Shown: one piece after another, positions 17,066-25,691 of the stretch | How positions within the stretch are numbered: the first letter of the stretch is position 1 | Layout of the letters: each line of letters begins with the position of its first letter | Assembly (NCBI RefSeq): GCF_024648825.1 | Contig: NZ_JANBBE010000006.1 | Location: 1-64,000, forward strand | Direction of reading: 5' to 3' | Source of the DNA: Lentzea californiensis | GTDB lineage: Bacteria > Actinomycetota > Actinomycetes > Mycobacteriales > Pseudonocardiaceae | DNA length: 64,000 nt | Position numbers and translations under genes: made by a program | Notes under the pieces: generated by a model | What the model saw: only the letters and a program-made list of their open reading frames with translations | Databases searched by the model: none | Told to the model about the DNA's origin: nothing

Positions 17066-17992
17066 ATGTCGGCTGAACGCGAACTGGACGCCGCGGGCGT
17101 CACCGCGCCGGCGTTGCGCGACGCGTACCGGCGCTGCCGTGAGCTCAACGCACAGCACGGCCGGACCTACTACCTGGCAACCAGGTTGCTCAGCGCGGAG
17201 CAACGGCCCGCCGTGCACGCGCTGTACGGGTTCGCCCGGTGGGTGGACGACGTCGTCGACGACCTCCACAGTGGACCGGACGAGAAGTCCGCCGCGCTGC
17301 TGGCGATCGACGGGCGCCTGCAGACAGCGCTCAGGGACGGGGCGACGGACGACCCGGTGCTGGCGGCGCTGGTCGACACCGTGCACCGCTACGACATCCC
17401 GGTGCGGCATTTCCAGGACTTCATGGAGTCGATGCGGATGGATCTCACCGTCACCGACTACCCCACTTTCACCGATCTCGAACAGTACGTGCACGGATCC
17501 GCCGCCGTGATCGGCCTGCAGGTGCTGCCGGTGCTCGGCACCAGCGTGCCCCGCGCGGAGGCGGAGCCCGCGGCGGCCGCGCTCGGCGTCGCGTTCCAGC
17601 TCACCAACTTCATCCGCGACATCGGCGAGGACCTCGACCGCGGCCGGGTGTACCTGCCCGCCGACGAGCTCGCGGCGTTCGGCGTCGACCGCGAACGACT
17701 GATGCGCGCGCGGGCGGAGGGCCGGGCCGACCAGCAGGTGCGGGCCGCGCTGCGGGACCAGGTGCGCAGGGCGCGGCAGGTCTACGAACGGGCCTGGCCG
17801 GGCATCGGCATGCTGGCGCCGCGTTCCAGGCCGTGCGTGCTCACCGCCTACCGGCTCTACGGGCGGATCCTCGACCTCGTCGAGCACGCGGACTGCGACG
17901 TGCTGTCGCGCCGCGTGGTCGTGTCGAACGGCAGGCGCCTCGCCGTCGCCCTGCCCGCATTGGCCAGGGCGGTGTTCGCCCGTGCGGCCTGA
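17066..17992 (+). CDS. crtB: Phytoene synthase (CrtB)
   Basis: 308 residues of the squalene/phytoene synthase family. The aspartate motifs are FARWVDDVVDDLHS (about residue 62) and LTNFIRDIGEDLDRGRVYLP (about residue 180), the latter being the family signature. It condenses two geranylgeranyl diphosphates to phytoene. The start ATG follows AAAGGA. It is divergent from crtE and followed 13 bases later by the Rieske gene, so it heads the plus-strand half of the cluster. Confidence 0.95.
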   Translation: MSAERELDAAGVTAPALRDAYRRCRELNAQHGRTYYLATRLLSAEQRPAVHALYGFARWVDDVVDDLHSGPDEKSAALLAIDGRLQTALRDGATDDPVLAALVDTVHRYDIPVRHFQDFMESMRMDLTVTDYPTFTDLEQYVHGSAAVIGLQVLPVLGTSVPRAEAEPAAAALGVAFQLTNFIRDIGEDLDRGRVYLPADELAAFGVDRERLMRARAEGRADQQVRAALRDQVRRARQVYERAWPGIGMLAPRSRPCVLTAYRLYGRILDLVEHADCDVLSRRVVVSNGRRLAVALPALARAVFARAA

Positions 17993-18005
17993 GGAGAGGA
18001 AGACC

Positions 18006-18968
18006 ATGCGCGACCGGATCCCGCTGCGGATCTACGACAGCCCGCCGTGGCGCGAGCAGCGGCCGACGTGGCAGGACGCCAAGCCCGCGCTGATCGAGTC
18101 GGCGCTCAAGCGCGCCACCGCGCGGCCGTCCGGCAACTGGTTCGTCGCCGGTGCGAGCCGCGACGTCGTGAAGGGCAAGCCGTGCGGCCGCACCATCGCG
18201 GGTCAGGAGGTCGTGCTCTGGCGCGGGCCCCACGGCGTGCTCCTGGCCGGCTCGGGATCGTGCCCCCACCTCGGCGCTCCGCTGTGCGACGGCGCCGTGG
18301 CCGAGGGCAAGCTGATCTGCCGCTGGCATGGCCTCGCGCTCGACGGCACGCGGTTCGGCGCCTGGACGCCGTTCCCCGCGCACGACGACGGCGTGCTGGT
18401 GTGGGTCCGCCTCGACCGGGCCGGGGGCGAGGACCCCCTGCCCGCCCCGGTGCTGCCGGAGCGGCCGCCGGCCGGATCGATCGACGCGGTGGCCACGCTC
18501 ATCGGCCGCTGCGACCCCGAGGACGTGGTGGCGAACCGCCTCGACCCGTGGCACGGCGCGTGGTTCCACCCGTACTCGTTCGCGAACCTGCACGTCCTGG
18601 AGACCCCCACCGACTCGGACGACCGCTTCCTCGTGGAGGTGACGTTCCGGCTCGCCGGCCGCGTCGGAGTCCCGGTCATCGCCGCGTTCAGCTGCCCGGA
18701 GCCGCGCACCGTCGTGATGCACATCGTCGAGGGCGAGGGTGAGGGCAGCGTCGTCGAGACGCACGCGACCCCGATCCGCGACGGCCGCACCGCGGTGGTG
18801 GAGGCGACCATCGCGCACTCGGAGCGTCCGGGGTTCGCGCTGGCCAAGCCGGTGGCGGGGGCGTTGCGGCCGGTCATGCGCTGGGCTGCGGCACGGCTGT
18901 GGCGCGATGACCTCGCCTACGCCGAACGCCGGTACGAACTACGCCGGAAGGGGCAGTTCCCGGACTGA
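18006..18968 (+). CDS. Rieske [2Fe-2S] protein, DUF5914-like, carotenoid-cluster associated
   Basis: 320 residues. A Rieske domain (CPHLGAPLCDG ... CRWHG, about residues 80-115) supplies two Cys and two His ligands. A larger C-terminal region contains NRLDPWHGAWFHPYSF, which has the look of a mononuclear-iron or substrate site of ring-hydroxylating oxygenases but lacks an obvious full 2-His-1-carboxylate motif. The ATG at 18006 has GAGGAGAGG upstream. Its place between crtB and light-regulatory genes suggests carotenoid oxidation, perhaps of the aromatic end groups (inference). No ferredoxin or reductase gene is adjacent. Confidence 0.8.
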   Translation: MRDRIPLRIYDSPPWREQRPTWQDAKPALIESALKRATARPSGNWFVAGASRDVVKGKPCGRTIAGQEVVLWRGPHGVLLAGSGSCPHLGAPLCDGAVAEGKLICRWHGLALDGTRFGAWTPFPAHDDGVLVWVRLDRAGGEDPLPAPVLPERPPAGSIDAVATLIGRCDPEDVVANRLDPWHGAWFHPYSFANLHVLETPTDSDDRFLVEVTFRLAGRVGVPVIAAFSCPEPRTVVMHIVEGEGEGSVVETHATPIRDGRTAVVEATIAHSERPGFALAKPVAGALRPVMRWAAARLWRDDLAYAERRYELRRKGQFPD

Positions 18969-18978
18969 GGACCCCGAG

Positions 18979-19007
18979 TTGCGTCGTTTCTGAGTCGATT
19001 TTAGGAT
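18979..19007 (+). promoter_or_regulatory. Promoter of whiB-type gene with flanking inverted repeat
   Basis: TTGCGT (18979-18984), 17 bases, then TAGGAT (19002-19007) is a good -35/-10 pair. GAGTCGA at 18992-18998 and TCGACTC at 19024-19030 form an inverted repeat spanning the -10 and start region, a plausible regulator site. Confidence 0.5.
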
Positions 19008-19048
19008 GGTGTCCCCATCGAGGTCGACTCACGGAGGACGTGCTCGTC

Positions 19049-19336
19049 ATGCCTGAACTGTCCCGTCTGCCTCAGCCGGTCGCGGAATCCTGGGACTGGC
19101 AGCTGGCCGGTCTGTGCCGCGGCATGGACAGCGCCTACTTCTTCCACACGCCCAACGAACGCGGCTCCGCGCGTGACCAGCGCGAGGCCGCGGCGAAGGC
19201 CATCTGCCAGCGCTGCCCGGTCATGGAAAAATGTCGATCGCACGCGCTGGAGGTCCACGAGACCTTCGGCATCTGGGGTGGACTCGGAGAGAGTGAGTTG
19301 AGGGCGATGCTTGCGAAGCGCGCACGCAGGACGTGA
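19049..19336 (+). CDS. WhiB family iron-sulfur transcriptional regulator
   Basis: 95 residues. Four cysteines in the WhiB arrangement (LCRGMDS ... ICQRCPVMEKC) bind a [4Fe-4S] cluster, and FGIWGGLGE is the conserved turn before the basic C-terminus. WhiB proteins respond to oxygen, NO or redox state and bind the principal sigma factor. ATG 19049 is preferred, with GGAGG 11 bases upstream; a GTG at 19040 is too close to that site. Its last codons overlap the MerR gene start (GTGA), so both are made together. A WhiB gene coupled to a light-type regulator inside a carotenoid cluster is noteworthy. Confidence 0.9.
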   Translation: MPELSRLPQPVAESWDWQLAGLCRGMDSAYFFHTPNERGSARDQREAAAKAICQRCPVMEKCRSHALEVHETFGIWGGLGESELRAMLAKRARRT

Positions 19337-20190
19337 CGTACACGCCTCGTGCTGTGGCCGGGATGCTCGGCATCGCCCCCACCACGCTCAGGACCTGGGA
19401 CCAGCGCTACGGCCTGGGGCCCTCCGTTCGCACCGACGGCGGCCATCGCCGCTACGAGGACGCGGACGTCGAGGTGCTGCGCCGGATGCTGGCGCTGACC
19501 GCGCAGGGCGTGGCCGCGTCCGCCGCGGCGGTGCTGGCACGCAAGCAGCCGGTGGCTCCGCCCGGCGGCGAACGCACTCCGATCGGCTCCGCGGAAGCCT
19601 CGGTGGCCCAGCAGAGTTTCCTGGGCGCCGCGAAACGTCTCGACGAACCCGCGATGGCCGACATCGCCGCGAAGCTCCTCGCCGCGCACGGTGTCGTGGC
19701 CGCATGGGACGCGGTGTTCGTACCGGCACTGGTGGAACTCGGCGAACTGGTCGCCACGAGCGGGCAGGGCGTGGAGATCGAGCACCTGGCGAGTGGGAGC
19801 GTCCTGCACGCGTTACGCGGGATCCCGCGCACGACCAGGCCCGCGCCGCTGTCCATGTTGCTGTCGTGCGCACCGGACGAACAGCATTGGCTGCCGCTGG
19901 AAGCGCTCGGCGCCGCACTGTCCGAACAGGACCACAGGTGGGGCAACCTCGGGGCGCGGGTGCCCGCCGAGGCGTTGTGCGACGCGGTGGCCCGCTTGTG
20001 CCCGCAGGTCGTGCTGATCTGGGCGCACCGGCAGGACCTGGCGCTTCGGGTGCCTCTGGACGAGCTCGGCACGCGCTCGGGGGCGGTGGTCGCGGTCGCC
20101 GGTTCCGGGTGGGAGGGCGTGGCGCTGCCGTCGTTCGTGCGCAGGCCGATGTCCCTGACCGAGGCGATCGGGCTCGTGGTGGACCGCTAG
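19333..20190 (+). CDS. MerR-type regulator with B12-binding-like domain (LitR/CarH type)
   Basis: 285 residues. The N-terminal MerR helix-turn-helix is YTPRAVAGMLGIAPTTLRTWDQRYGL with wing GGHRRYED. The C-terminal part resembles the cobalamin cap and binding domains of LitR/CarH: W-DAVFVPALVELGELV, then VEIEHLASGSVLHAL (the E-H motif) and a DHRWGNLG stretch where CarH-type proteins place the cobalt-ligand His. Such proteins repress carotenoid genes in the dark and are inactivated when adenosylcobalamin is photolysed. Whether this one binds B12 is inference. Its TAG stop shares a CTAG palindrome with the stop of the convergent photolyase gene. Confidence 0.85.
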   Translation: MTYTPRAVAGMLGIAPTTLRTWDQRYGLGPSVRTDGGHRRYEDADVEVLRRMLALTAQGVAASAAAVLARKQPVAPPGGERTPIGSAEASVAQQSFLGAAKRLDEPAMADIAAKLLAAHGVVAAWDAVFVPALVELGELVATSGQGVEIEHLASGSVLHALRGIPRTTRPAPLSMLLSCAPDEQHWLPLEALGAALSEQDHRWGNLGARVPAEALCDAVARLCPQVVLIWAHRQDLALRVPLDELGTRSGAVVAVAGSGWEGVALPSFVRRPMSLTEAIGLVVDR

Positions 20191-21632
20191 AAGATCTTCC
20201 GGTCGCGTTCTCCCGCCCGGACCTCGTCCAGGTCGGAGATGCGCCGCAGCCCCTGCACGGCTCGCGTCATGCGGTGGTTGCCGCTCACCCGGTCCTCGTG
20301 CCGGTCGAGCCACGCCCAGTACCCCGCGGTGAACGGGCACGCTCGTTCGCCCGTGCGCCGCTTCGGGTCGAACCAGCACGTCGCGCAGTGGTCGGTCATG
20401 CGGTTGAGGTACGCGCCGCCGCTGAGGTACGGCTTGGTCGCGATCACGCCGCCGTCCGCGTGCTGGCTCATGCCGATCACGTTCACCGGCATCACCCACG
20501 GGAAGCCGTCCACGAACGACGTGACGAACCAGTCGTTGAGCGCGGCCGGGTCGTAACCGCGTTGCAGCGCGTGGTTGCCGAGCACCATCAGCCGCTGGAT
20601 GTGGTGCACCCAGCCGTGGTCGCGGACGCCTTCCAACGCGGTCCGCAGGCACGCCGCGCGCACCATGGCGGGCCGCAGCTCCGCCCACCACGACGGCAGC
20701 GGGGCGGTGGCGCGGAAACCGTTGCTGCGCCGGTACTCCGGGCCCAAGTGCCAGTACAGGTGCCACACGTACTCGCGCCAGCCGAGCACCTGCCGGACGA
20801 AGCCCTCGACGCTCGCCAGCGGCGCGTCGCCGGCGCGGTACGCGTCCTCCGCCGCGTAGACGACCTCCAGCGGGTGCAGGAGCCCGTGGTTGAGCGGCAC
20901 CGACAACAGCGAGTGCGCCATCGTCCAGTCCTTGGCCAGCACGGCGTCCTCGTGCGGGCCGAAGTGCGGGAGGCGGTCGCGGAGGAAGACCTCCAGCGCG
21001 CTGAGCGCCTCCTCCCGAGTGATGGCGAAGCGGCGCGGGCCGTCCCTGCCCACCGCGGGCAGGTCCATCGCGTCGAGGTCCGCGCGCACCCCGGCGTCGA
21101 TGTCGTCCTCTTCCGGCCAGAAGGGAGCCGGAACGCCGAGCCTTCCGCGTTTCGGTGGTGGCTCGCGGTTCTCGGTGTCGAAGTTCCAGCGGCCGCCCAC
21201 CGGGACCTCGCCCTCCATCAGCACGTCGAAGCGGGTGCGCTGGTAGTGGTAGAAGTCCTCCATCAGGAACCGTCCGCGTGCGCCCGCCCACGCGGAGAAC
21301 TCGTCGCGGGACAACGCGAACGCGGGGGTGGGCAGCACCTCCACACCGAGTTCGGTCAGCATCTGGAGCGCGGAGGCCGAACCCGGCTGGTAGGCCACCA
21401 GCGGCCGTCCCAGGTCCCGGATCGCCTCGCGGTAGGTGTTCGCCCGCACGAGCGTGACGCGGCCGGGGAACTCGGCGGCGAGGTGCCGCATGCCGGACAG
21501 CACCAGGTGCAGCTTCTGCCGGTGGTACGGCCTGCGGCGCAGGGCCGCCGCCGACTCGACCATCACGATCTCGTCGTGGCCTGCGTGGAACTGCGGGCCG
21601 AGCTGGTCGCCGAACAGCAGCAGCGTCGTCAC
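20187..21632 (-). CDS. FeS-type (6-4) photolyase/bacterial cryptochrome
   Basis: 481 residues of the deoxyribodipyrimidine photolyase-related family. The FAD-binding helical domain includes GWREYVWHLYWHLGPEY, MPVNVIGMSQHADGG and WFVTSFVDGFPWVM. The C-terminal cysteines in HCATCWFDPKRR and RACPFTAGYWAWL, with an upstream Cys in RAACLRTAL, match the four ligands of the [4Fe-4S] cluster in PhrB/CryB proteins. It repairs UV lesions or senses light. It ends the minus-strand crtYc operon: its GTG start overlaps the preceding FAD oxidoreductase stop. Co-expression with a carotenoid pathway fits a light-protection unit. Confidence 0.9.
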   Translation of the reverse strand: MTTLLLFGDQLGPQFHAGHDEIVMVESAAALRRRPYHRQKLHLVLSGMRHLAAEFPGRVTLVRANTYREAIRDLGRPLVAYQPGSASALQMLTELGVEVLPTPAFALSRDEFSAWAGARGRFLMEDFYHYQRTRFDVLMEGEVPVGGRWNFDTENREPPPKRGRLGVPAPFWPEEDDIDAGVRADLDAMDLPAVGRDGPRRFAITREEALSALEVFLRDRLPHFGPHEDAVLAKDWTMAHSLLSVPLNHGLLHPLEVVYAAEDAYRAGDAPLASVEGFVRQVLGWREYVWHLYWHLGPEYRRSNGFRATAPLPSWWAELRPAMVRAACLRTALEGVRDHGWVHHIQRLMVLGNHALQRGYDPAALNDWFVTSFVDGFPWVMPVNVIGMSQHADGGVIATKPYLSGGAYLNRMTDHCATCWFDPKRRTGERACPFTAGYWAWLDRHEDRVSGNHRMTRAVQGLRRISDLDEVRAGERDRKIF

Positions 21633-22840
21633 CGATCACCACGCAGGTCGGCCAGCACGGCGTGCGCGGCCCTGCGTCCCGAGTGCAGTGCTCCCTGGAT
21701 CGAGCTGGTGTCGCGGTGGTCACCGCACACGTACCGGCGGCCGCCCGCGCGAACGGACTGCTTCAACCGGTGGGGCGCGGTCATCGCGGGAATCGCGTGC
21801 GGGATGTCGTAACGCCGCAGCACCTCCCACCGGCTGGTGTCCGTGCCGTAGAGGCGATCCAGGTGCGTGCGCACGGCCTGCTCGGACGCTTCGCCGAGCA
21901 CCGAGGCCTGCACCAGTGGAGCGTGCGGCGAGTACGGGCGCGACACCTCCGACATCACCGCCGTGTTCACGACCGGGCCGCCACCGGCGTCGATGACCAG
22001 GCACCCGTCGCGCAGCGGGGACCGCGGCGGGCGGAAGTACCACGTGGTCACGCCGTTCCAGCGCGGCTCGGCCAGGCCCGGCAGCAGGCGGGCCGCGGTC
22101 GTGCCGTCCGTCGCCACCACCACGGCGTCGGCGGCGACCCGGCCGCCCTCCTCCAGCTCCACACCGTCGTCGTGCACCGCCCGGACGGCGGTCTCCAGCT
22201 GGACGACGTCCTGGGGCAGCCGTTCCGCCATCGCCTTCGGCAACTCCCCCATGCCGAGCGCCGGCACCGCGGCGCCACCGCGGGCGAAACTGCGCCACAC
22301 CAGGTGGAAGAACCGCGACGACGTGCTCAGCTCCGATTCCAGGAACACACCGGACAGGAACGGCCGGAACACGGCCTCGACCGCGCGGCCGGACACCCCC
22401 AGCCGTCGCAGCGCCTCGCGGGTCGTGCGGTCCGGCGCGGTGAACAACGGCCGCACCGGACCGAAGGCGTCCGGACCCGAGAACCGGGCGATCGCCGCTA
22501 CGTCCCGCACGCCCAGGACGTGCTGGCGCAGGAACCCGTCCCAGGCCGCCGGCCCGCTGCGCGGATCGGCGAGCAGGTCGTGCCTGCCGTCGTCGTGCAC
22601 GAACACGCCCGGCCTGAAGTGCCGCAACGGGAACGGCTCCAGGCCCAGCCGCTCCAGCTCGGGGTAGGCGGGCAGCATGATCTGGAACCCGCGGTCGAAC
22701 CGCACGCCGTCCTCGACGTCGGTCCGCACCCGGCCACCGACCTCGTCGCCCGCCTCGAGCACGGTGACCTCGACGCCCGCCGCAGCCAGTTCGAGCGCGG
22801 CGCTCAGGCCCGCGAGACCGGCTCCCACCACGACGATCAC
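21629..22840 (-). CDS. FAD-dependent amine-oxidase-fold oxidoreductase of the carotenoid operon
   Basis: 403 residues. FAD-binding motif VVVGAGLAGLSAALELAAAGVEVTVLE at the N-terminus and YVCGDHRDTSSIQGALHSGRRAA at the C-terminus. It resembles carotene desaturases and protoporphyrinogen-oxidase-like enzymes. GTG 22840 follows GGAGG by 5 bases and overlaps the crtU stop (GTGA). Frequent company of CrtU-type genes in actinobacteria suggests a redox step on the carotenoid or a related polyprenoid, but the substrate is not known. Confidence 0.85.
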   Translation of the reverse strand: MIVVVGAGLAGLSAALELAAAGVEVTVLEAGDEVGGRVRTDVEDGVRFDRGFQIMLPAYPELERLGLEPFPLRHFRPGVFVHDDGRHDLLADPRSGPAAWDGFLRQHVLGVRDVAAIARFSGPDAFGPVRPLFTAPDRTTREALRRLGVSGRAVEAVFRPFLSGVFLESELSTSSRFFHLVWRSFARGGAAVPALGMGELPKAMAERLPQDVVQLETAVRAVHDDGVELEEGGRVAADAVVVATDGTTAARLLPGLAEPRWNGVTTWYFRPPRSPLRDGCLVIDAGGGPVVNTAVMSEVSRPYSPHAPLVQASVLGEASEQAVRTHLDRLYGTDTSRWEVLRRYDIPHAIPAMTAPHRLKQSVRAGGRRYVCGDHRDTSSIQGALHSGRRAAHAVLADLRGDR

Positions 22841-24360
22841 AGCGTCCTCCAGCGTCGGGCGGCCGCGCGCAGCAGCGGAGCGCGGCCCTCGGCCGACACC
22901 GTCCACAGGTCGGTGCCCGCGACGCCCCAGCGGCTCAGCAGGTGGTTGGCGGCGGCGAAACCGGTGGTGGCCGCGCGTTCCATGAGCGCGACCGGCAGGT
23001 CGATGCGCACGAGATCTCCCGCCACCACCAGGAAGTCGTCCGGTGTGGTGACGCCGGGCCGTCCCGCGTACCCGCCGGCCGGGAAGAGCGGGCAGTCCTC
23101 GCGCAGCTCGTGGCGCTCGTCGACGACGCCCGCCCGCTTGGTCTCCGGGTAGACCTCGGTGAGCTGCGTCCAGAGCCGGGCGCGCGCGTCCTGTTCGTCC
23201 ACATCGGACGGCAGCGCGTAGCCGTGCAGTTCCACCACGGAACCACCCGTGCGTGCGGCCCAGGCCCGTGCCTCGTGCTCGTAGTGGTTGAGCACGCTGA
23301 TGTTGTCGAGCAGGTCGTGGCCGCCGGTGCCGAGGAAACCGGGCCGGTCCGCGTCCACCGGCGTGTCCAGCCAGTACCTCGACACGAGGAACCGGGGTGC
23401 GGTGCGCAGCCCGCCGACCTTCTCGCGCCACGCGGCGTCGCCGAGCGCGGGCGAGTCGCCGACGAGTGACCGCAGGCCCGGGACGTCCGCGGCGAGCACC
23501 ACGGCGTCCGCCTCGATCGCGCCGTCGCCGATGGTGACGGAGAACCGCTTGTCCTCCCCCGGCAGCACGGACCTGACCTCGGTGCCCGTGCACACCGTCG
23601 CGCCCAGCAGGGCCAGGTGGCGCCGCAGCGGCTCCCACAGGCCGTGCGGGAACGGGTCCGCGGCCACGTCGAACAGCAGCCCTTCGCTGGAACCGAGGAA
23701 GTAGATGTGGAACATCACCGCGAGCTCCGCGGCCGACATGCGGGTCGGGTGGGCGAAGAAGCTGCGGGAGAACACCTCGAAGGCGAGGGCGTGCGCGGCC
23801 TCGGGGAAGCGGATCCGTTCCAGGTAGGTCGCGGCGTCGATGCCGTCGAGCTCCTCGTACACCCGCGGCACCGACACGTCGAGCAGCGACAGCGCGGCCC
23901 GCGCGTTGACGCCGGGCAGGTCGCGCCAGCGGAACGTGGGGCTGCTGCGCAGGAACGCGAGGACGTTCCACGGCACGGTCTTCGGGAGGTTCGCGAAGCC
24001 GTCCCGGTGGCCGGACGCGTGCTGCAACGGGTAGTCCGGCACCGCGACCAGGGCACGTCCGGCCGGGTCGACGCGTTCGAGCAGGGCCCGGAGGTTGTAG
24101 TACTGCCGGAAGAACGCGTGGAAGCCGCGCGTCATGGTGGCGTCGCTGCCGTCCGCGAGCCTGGTGCTCCAGCCGCCGACCCGTCCGCCCAGGTAGTCCT
24201 CCCGTTCGCACAGCACGACCTGCGCCCCGCGCTCGGCGAGCAGCGTCGCGGCGGAGAGTCCGGCGATGCCACCGCCCACCACGACGACGACGGGCGCGGT
24301 GCCTTCGAACTGCGCACGGCCGGCCGGGGCCGGGATCCGCACGGCCTTGCGATCCCTCAC
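22837..24360 (-). CDS. crtU: Carotene desaturase/methyltransferase (CrtU, aromatic carotenoid synthase)
   Basis: 507 residues. FAD-binding motif VVVVVGGGIAGLSAATLLAERGAQVVLCE near residue 22, followed by the CrtU-like stretch TRGFHAFFRQYYNLRALL and a C-terminal FLVVAGDLVRIDLPVALMERAATTG. CrtU converts the beta-ionone rings of beta-carotene to aromatic rings by desaturation with methyl migration, giving isorenieratene. The GTG start at 24360 overlaps the methyltransferase stop; a longer N-terminal frame is spurious. Length and order (crtY-crtT-crtU) match Streptomyces isorenieratene operons from memory. Confidence 0.88.
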   Translation of the reverse strand: MRDRKAVRIPAPAGRAQFEGTAPVVVVVGGGIAGLSAATLLAERGAQVVLCEREDYLGGRVGGWSTRLADGSDATMTRGFHAFFRQYYNLRALLERVDPAGRALVAVPDYPLQHASGHRDGFANLPKTVPWNVLAFLRSSPTFRWRDLPGVNARAALSLLDVSVPRVYEELDGIDAATYLERIRFPEAAHALAFEVFSRSFFAHPTRMSAAELAVMFHIYFLGSSEGLLFDVAADPFPHGLWEPLRRHLALLGATVCTGTEVRSVLPGEDKRFSVTIGDGAIEADAVVLAADVPGLRSLVGDSPALGDAAWREKVGGLRTAPRFLVSRYWLDTPVDADRPGFLGTGGHDLLDNISVLNHYEHEARAWAARTGGSVVELHGYALPSDVDEQDARARLWTQLTEVYPETKRAGVVDERHELREDCPLFPAGGYAGRPGVTTPDDFLVVAGDLVRIDLPVALMERAATTGFAAANHLLSRWGVAGTDLWTVSAEGRAPLLRAAARRWRTL

Positions 24361-25049
24361 CGCTGCTCCTGTTCCGGCACGTGGCCGCGGAAGGTGTGCA
24401 CGACACCGAGTTGCAGGCCCGGCAGCGGCGCGCTGCGCACGCCGACGAAGCCGTTGCGCCGCAACCTGTCCCGCAGCGTGGTCGCCCCGTCGAAGTCCAT
24501 CACGCTGCGCCACAGGTAGGTGTAGAGCGAGCGGTCGCCGGTGACCAGCCACCCCGCCGGCACGATGAACCCGCACAGCAGCGTCCACACCAAGGTGCTC
24601 ACCGGGGAGTCGCGCACCGAGTACTCGTGCAGCACCAGCGTTCCGCCGGGTTTGAGCAGGTCCTTGATCCGGGTTAGCGTCGCGTCCGGCTCGGGCAGGT
24701 TGCGCACCAGGTACGCGGCGAACACCGCGTCGAACTCGCCCTCGTCCACGTCCTCGGCGCGGCTGTGCACGAACCTCACCGTGGCGGGCCAGCGCTTCTC
24801 CCTCGCCCGTGCGATCATGCCCGCCGAGGCGTCCACGGCGACGATCTCCACGCCGGGCGCGGCCGCGACCAGCGCCGCGGTGGAGGCGCCCGTGCCGCAG
24901 CCCAGGTCGAGCACCCGCATACCGGGCCGCAGGCCGAGCGCTCGCGCGGAGAGGCGCAGCGCCTGGTGATAGCCGGGGTTGAGCCCGACCAGGAGGTCGT
25001 AACCGCGGGCTGCCCGGTCGAACTTCCCCGGTACCTCAAGCTTGTTCAC
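24357..25049 (-). CDS. crtT: SAM-dependent methyltransferase (CrtT-like)
   Basis: 230 residues of the UbiE/class I methyltransferase fold: motif I VLDLGCGTGASTAAL, then VAVDASAGMIARAREK and FDAVFAAYLVRNLPEPD; motif III region LLKPGGTLVLHEYSVRD. The GTG at 25049 is inside the end of crtYd (14-base overlap), so translation is coupled. CrtT genes sit in isorenieratene clusters, but their exact role is unproven. A quinone or carotenoid acceptor is possible. Confidence 0.82.
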   Translation of the reverse strand: MNKLEVPGKFDRAARGYDLLVGLNPGYHQALRLSARALGLRPGMRVLDLGCGTGASTAALVAAAPGVEIVAVDASAGMIARAREKRWPATVRFVHSRAEDVDEGEFDAVFAAYLVRNLPEPDATLTRIKDLLKPGGTLVLHEYSVRDSPVSTLVWTLLCGFIVPAGWLVTGDRSLYTYLWRSVMDFDGATTLRDRLRRNGFVGVRSAPLPGLQLGVVHTFRGHVPEQEQR

Positions 25050-25347
25050 GTGCCGGCCTTCCCCGTTCCCACAACAACAAGACGGCGGTGACCATGGCGA
25101 ACCCGTAGAGGAAGTCCTCCACCGGGATGTCCCACGGCACCCGCACCCCACTGATCGCCCAGTCCGCGTACAACACGATCGGCGCGTCGAGCTTCGTCAG
25201 CCACCCGTCCACCGGCACCTGGAACCCGAGCACGATCGCCATCGTGATCCAGTACGCCGGACGCTTGAACAAACCCGTGCGCAGCAAGAAGAACTCCAGC
25301 AGCAGCACCACTGCCACCGCCGCCATCGCGGCGACCGAGTACTCCAT
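25036..25347 (-). CDS. crtYd: Lycopene cyclase domain protein (CrtYd type)
   Basis: 103 residues with three membrane helices. The motif KRPAYWITMAIVLGFQVPVDGWLT and the acidic PWDIPVEDFLYGFAMVT are typical of one half of heterodimeric lycopene beta-cyclases (CrtYc/CrtYd), where PVEDFLY holds catalytic acids. ATG 25347 overlaps the crtYc stop by one base (TGATG). The pair is the route used in corynebacteria, Brevibacterium and mycobacteria in place of a single CrtY. Confidence 0.88.
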   Translation of the reverse strand: MEYSVAAMAAVAVVLLLEFFLLRTGLFKRPAYWITMAIVLGFQVPVDGWLTKLDAPIVLYADWAISGVRVPWDIPVEDFLYGFAMVTAVLLLWERGRPAREQA

Positions 25348-25673
25348 CAACCATCACGCAACCAGCGCTTCGAATGTCCGCGCACGGCCTCGTAGGTGAG
25401 CACCGCGCAGAGCGGGATCACCACGAAGAACAGGACTTCCTCGATCGGCAGCAGCCCTCCGAGCAACACCCCCGTCGTGGCCTCGGGGTGGAAGCTCCAA
25501 TGGCCCCGCACGATCGCGACGACGTCCCAGACGGCGAGGACGAGCAGCACGGGCGCGATGGCACGCGCCAGATCCGGGCCACGGCGGTAGACGCCGCGTC
25601 CCATCCACTCCAGGGGCAGCGTGATGAGCACGCACACACCCAGCACCATCAGGTATTCGTACTGGCTTCGCAT
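25347..25673 (-). CDS. crtYc: Lycopene cyclase domain protein (CrtYc type)
   Basis: 108 residues with three membrane helices; LLPIEEVLFFVVIPLCAVLTYEAV carries the paired glutamates of the family motif PxE(E/D)xxF. It forms a heterodimer with CrtYd and cyclises the ends of lycopene to beta-carotene. The ATG at 25673 has GGGAGG six bases upstream. It is the first gene of a six-gene overlapping operon (crtYc-crtYd-crtT-crtU-FAD oxidoreductase-photolyase). Confidence 0.88.
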   Translation of the reverse strand: MRSQYEYLMVLGVCVLITLPLEWMGRGVYRRGPDLARAIAPVLLVLAVWDVVAIVRGHWSFHPEATTGVLLGGLLPIEEVLFFVVIPLCAVLTYEAVRGHSKRWLRDG

Positions 25674-25691
25674 CACCGACCTCCCACGACG

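Noticed and set aside
19311..21812. 833-codon plus-strand frame
   Set aside because: Runs through the MerR gene in another frame and antisense to the photolyase; no domain.
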